From Penium margaritaceum (lineage: Eukaryota; Streptophyta; Zygnematophyceae; Desmidiales; Peniaceae), in NCBI GenBank assembly GCA_023375785.1, contig SZWC01001161.1:89656-153655 (forward strand): a stretch of 64,000 bases of DNA, written 5' to 3'. The notes below the pieces were generated by a model, which ran no database searches, had not been told where the DNA came from, and worked only from the letters and a program-made list of their open reading frames with translations. This document shows, one piece after another, positions 62,909 through 64,000 of this stretch (position 1 is the first letter of the stretch; each line of letters begins with the position of its first letter). Both the position numbers and the translations under genes were made by a program.

Positions 62909-64000
62909 ATGTTCCATCTCCTTGTGGGGATCTGCTGTCTCACTGCAGCAGCCCTCCGGCTTCTTCAACGATCAAATCCTCAAGCTTCCACCTCATCACC
63001 ATCATCAGCAGAAACTCACCCAACCACTCCAACTACAGCAGTCGCAATCACTTCAGACGCAGTCAAAGCTCCGGCGTCTCAGCTTCAAAAGGACCTCCAT
63101 GATGACATCATCATCAGCTTCACGTATGACAAAGAAACATGCTCCCGCGCAGCCTACTTCCACTCCTCCACTTGCCTATGTGCATTGTGCACTATCTCTA
63201 CCTCTTACCGCGAATCCCCACCTCCAGAACTCAATGGAATCCATCACAACTCAGCACCAGACCTCACGGCCTGGACTGAGACAAAACTGTCCAGTCCAAC
63301 TGCTCCTCAGCCAGCAACCACTTCAGATTACATCCTGCCAGAGCTTGACTGGACCACACCCTTCACCCCGGAGCAAGTCAATGACTTCATGAAAGCGTTC
63401 TACGGCCGAACCATCCATGACCCTCACGATCGCAGTGCATCACAGACAAACTCCATCTCAACAGCCAACACTTCAACTGCCAACCATCAAGTCAAGGAAA
63501 ATCGGCTTTCCCCAGAAACTCCGCCATGTTCAAACTCCAGCCCCTTGACGGCATCAACCCAAACAACATCAAGTTCCATTCCACCTGGACCAACTCTCAC
63601 CTACATTCCGCCACACAAGCGTCGGACCTCAGCCTTCGCGACAACATCTTCACCCTCCGAAGCAAGCACCCTCAGTTCCTCCACCAACAATAATACCCTC
63701 AGCAAATCTGCCCTGACTGACGACGGGAACAGATCCCTCAGCATCTACATCCCTCCACACAAACGGACACAAAACATACTTGGAACCGCATCTGCAACAT
63801 CGGCAACTTTCAACCTCACTGCAGCACCCCTGGAACCATCACCAGCCATGTCCCCTCCTTCACCCACCATGAGTGATGTCCCGGCCTCTTTCTCTCTCAC
63901 CAACTACAGCCAAAACTGCTTCATACCAACACCTACCTCTCCAACCATGATGGTCCTAACCCTCAGCAACACCATTCTTCAGGGACGACTCGTCCTTTGG
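62909..64000 (+). CDS. Ser/Thr/Pro-rich open frame inside the second element (3' end beyond window)
   Basis: The frame is open from before this ATG to the last base, at least 364 codons, with no stop. The product is rich in Ser, Thr, Pro and Asn. It contains YIPPHKR twice, 48 residues apart (codons at 63602 and 63746), and a more ordered-looking piece around FTPEQVNDFMKAFYGR (near 63362). I do not recognise a family. It has none of the usual gag or pol motifs in the visible part. An overlapping Gln/Ser/His-rich frame at 62739-63392 is an alternative. I prefer this one because it is longer and still open at the edge. The start codon is uncertain. Confidence 0.4.
   Translation, partial: MFHLLVGICCLTAAALRLLQRSNPQASTSSPSSAETHPTTPTTAVAITSDAVKAPASQLQKDLHDDIIISFTYDKETCSRAAYFHSSTCLCALCTISTSYRESPPPELNGIHHNSAPDLTAWTETKLSSPTAPQPATTSDYILPELDWTTPFTPEQVNDFMKAFYGRTIHDPHDRSASQTNSISTANTSTANHQVKENRLSPETPPCSNSSPLTASTQTTSSSIPPGPTLTYIPPHKRRTSAFATTSSPSEASTLSSSTNNNTLSKSALTDDGNRSLSIYIPPHKRTQNILGTASATSATFNLTAAPLEPSPAMSPPSPTMSDVPASFSLTNYSQNCFIPTPTSPTMMVLTLSNTILQGRLVLW

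Larger units (their letters stand above)
61722..64000 (+). mobile_element. Second copia-like LTR element, left part only (runs off the window)
   Basis: Satellite monomer E stops after TATCAACTAAA and is replaced by GC-richer, non-repetitive sequence. TG at 61722 and CA at 62440 bracket a probable 719-bp LTR, followed immediately by the primer site TGGTATCAGAGC. The interior starts with a long Gln/Ser/Pro-rich leader and an open frame that runs past the window edge. No gag zinc knuckle, protease or polymerase motif is seen in the visible 1.5 kb. The family is unidentified and autonomy unknown. The left target duplication would be CTAAA (61717-61721). Confidence 0.75.

Noticed and set aside
62739-63392. 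217-codon Gln/Ser/His-rich frame in the second element as a gene
   Set aside because: It overlaps a longer frame that stays open to the window edge. Its composition reflects CAG/CAC-rich sequence, and no domain is visible.

Overview
The window looks like plant heterochromatin. Almost all of it is one head-to-tail satellite array with a monomer of about 190 bp. It is interrupted by one complete Ty1-copia-type LTR element and ends in the left part of a second one. I see no host protein-coding gene. Evidence for a plant is the pair of copia-like elements, one with the TGGTATCAGAGC primer site common in plants, and a block with tRNA-type A and B boxes that resembles a plant SINE. The species cannot be named from this sequence; a monocot is a guess.

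Layout: satellite 1-39409; a 4901-bp non-autonomous copia-like element 39410-44310 with 732-bp LTRs and a 5-bp target duplication; satellite 44311-61721 continuing in register; then a second copia-like element from 61722 to the window edge (LTR 61722-62440, primer site at 62441, Ser/Thr/Pro-rich open frame to 64000).

The array is a mixture of higher-order repeats. I name six monomer types A-F from diagnostic words. A-B-C-D-E-F makes a unit of about 1143 bp. The same unit without A is about 951 bp. A long unit of about 2190 bp contains other monomers and a block of about 507 bp inserted in one monomer at a constant position. That block carries a tRNA-like SINE region and several poly-G tracts. 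It occurs ten times (three incomplete, one interrupted by Ns), eight of them before position 23000. Register changes, a run of nearly four identical 191-bp monomers (21237-21974) and a 190-bp duplication (25464-25843) record unequal exchange.

The assembly has five single-N joins and one 343-N gap. Nearly all lie where the repeat pattern breaks, so local copy number and order near them should not be trusted. The many short open frames in the array are by-products of the repeat. The only long coding frame is the gag-type ORF of the copia-like element. Nothing here looks like a cellular pathway. The unusual content is the SINE-bearing, G-quadruplex-prone higher-order unit and the half-tRNA primer site of the first LTR element.
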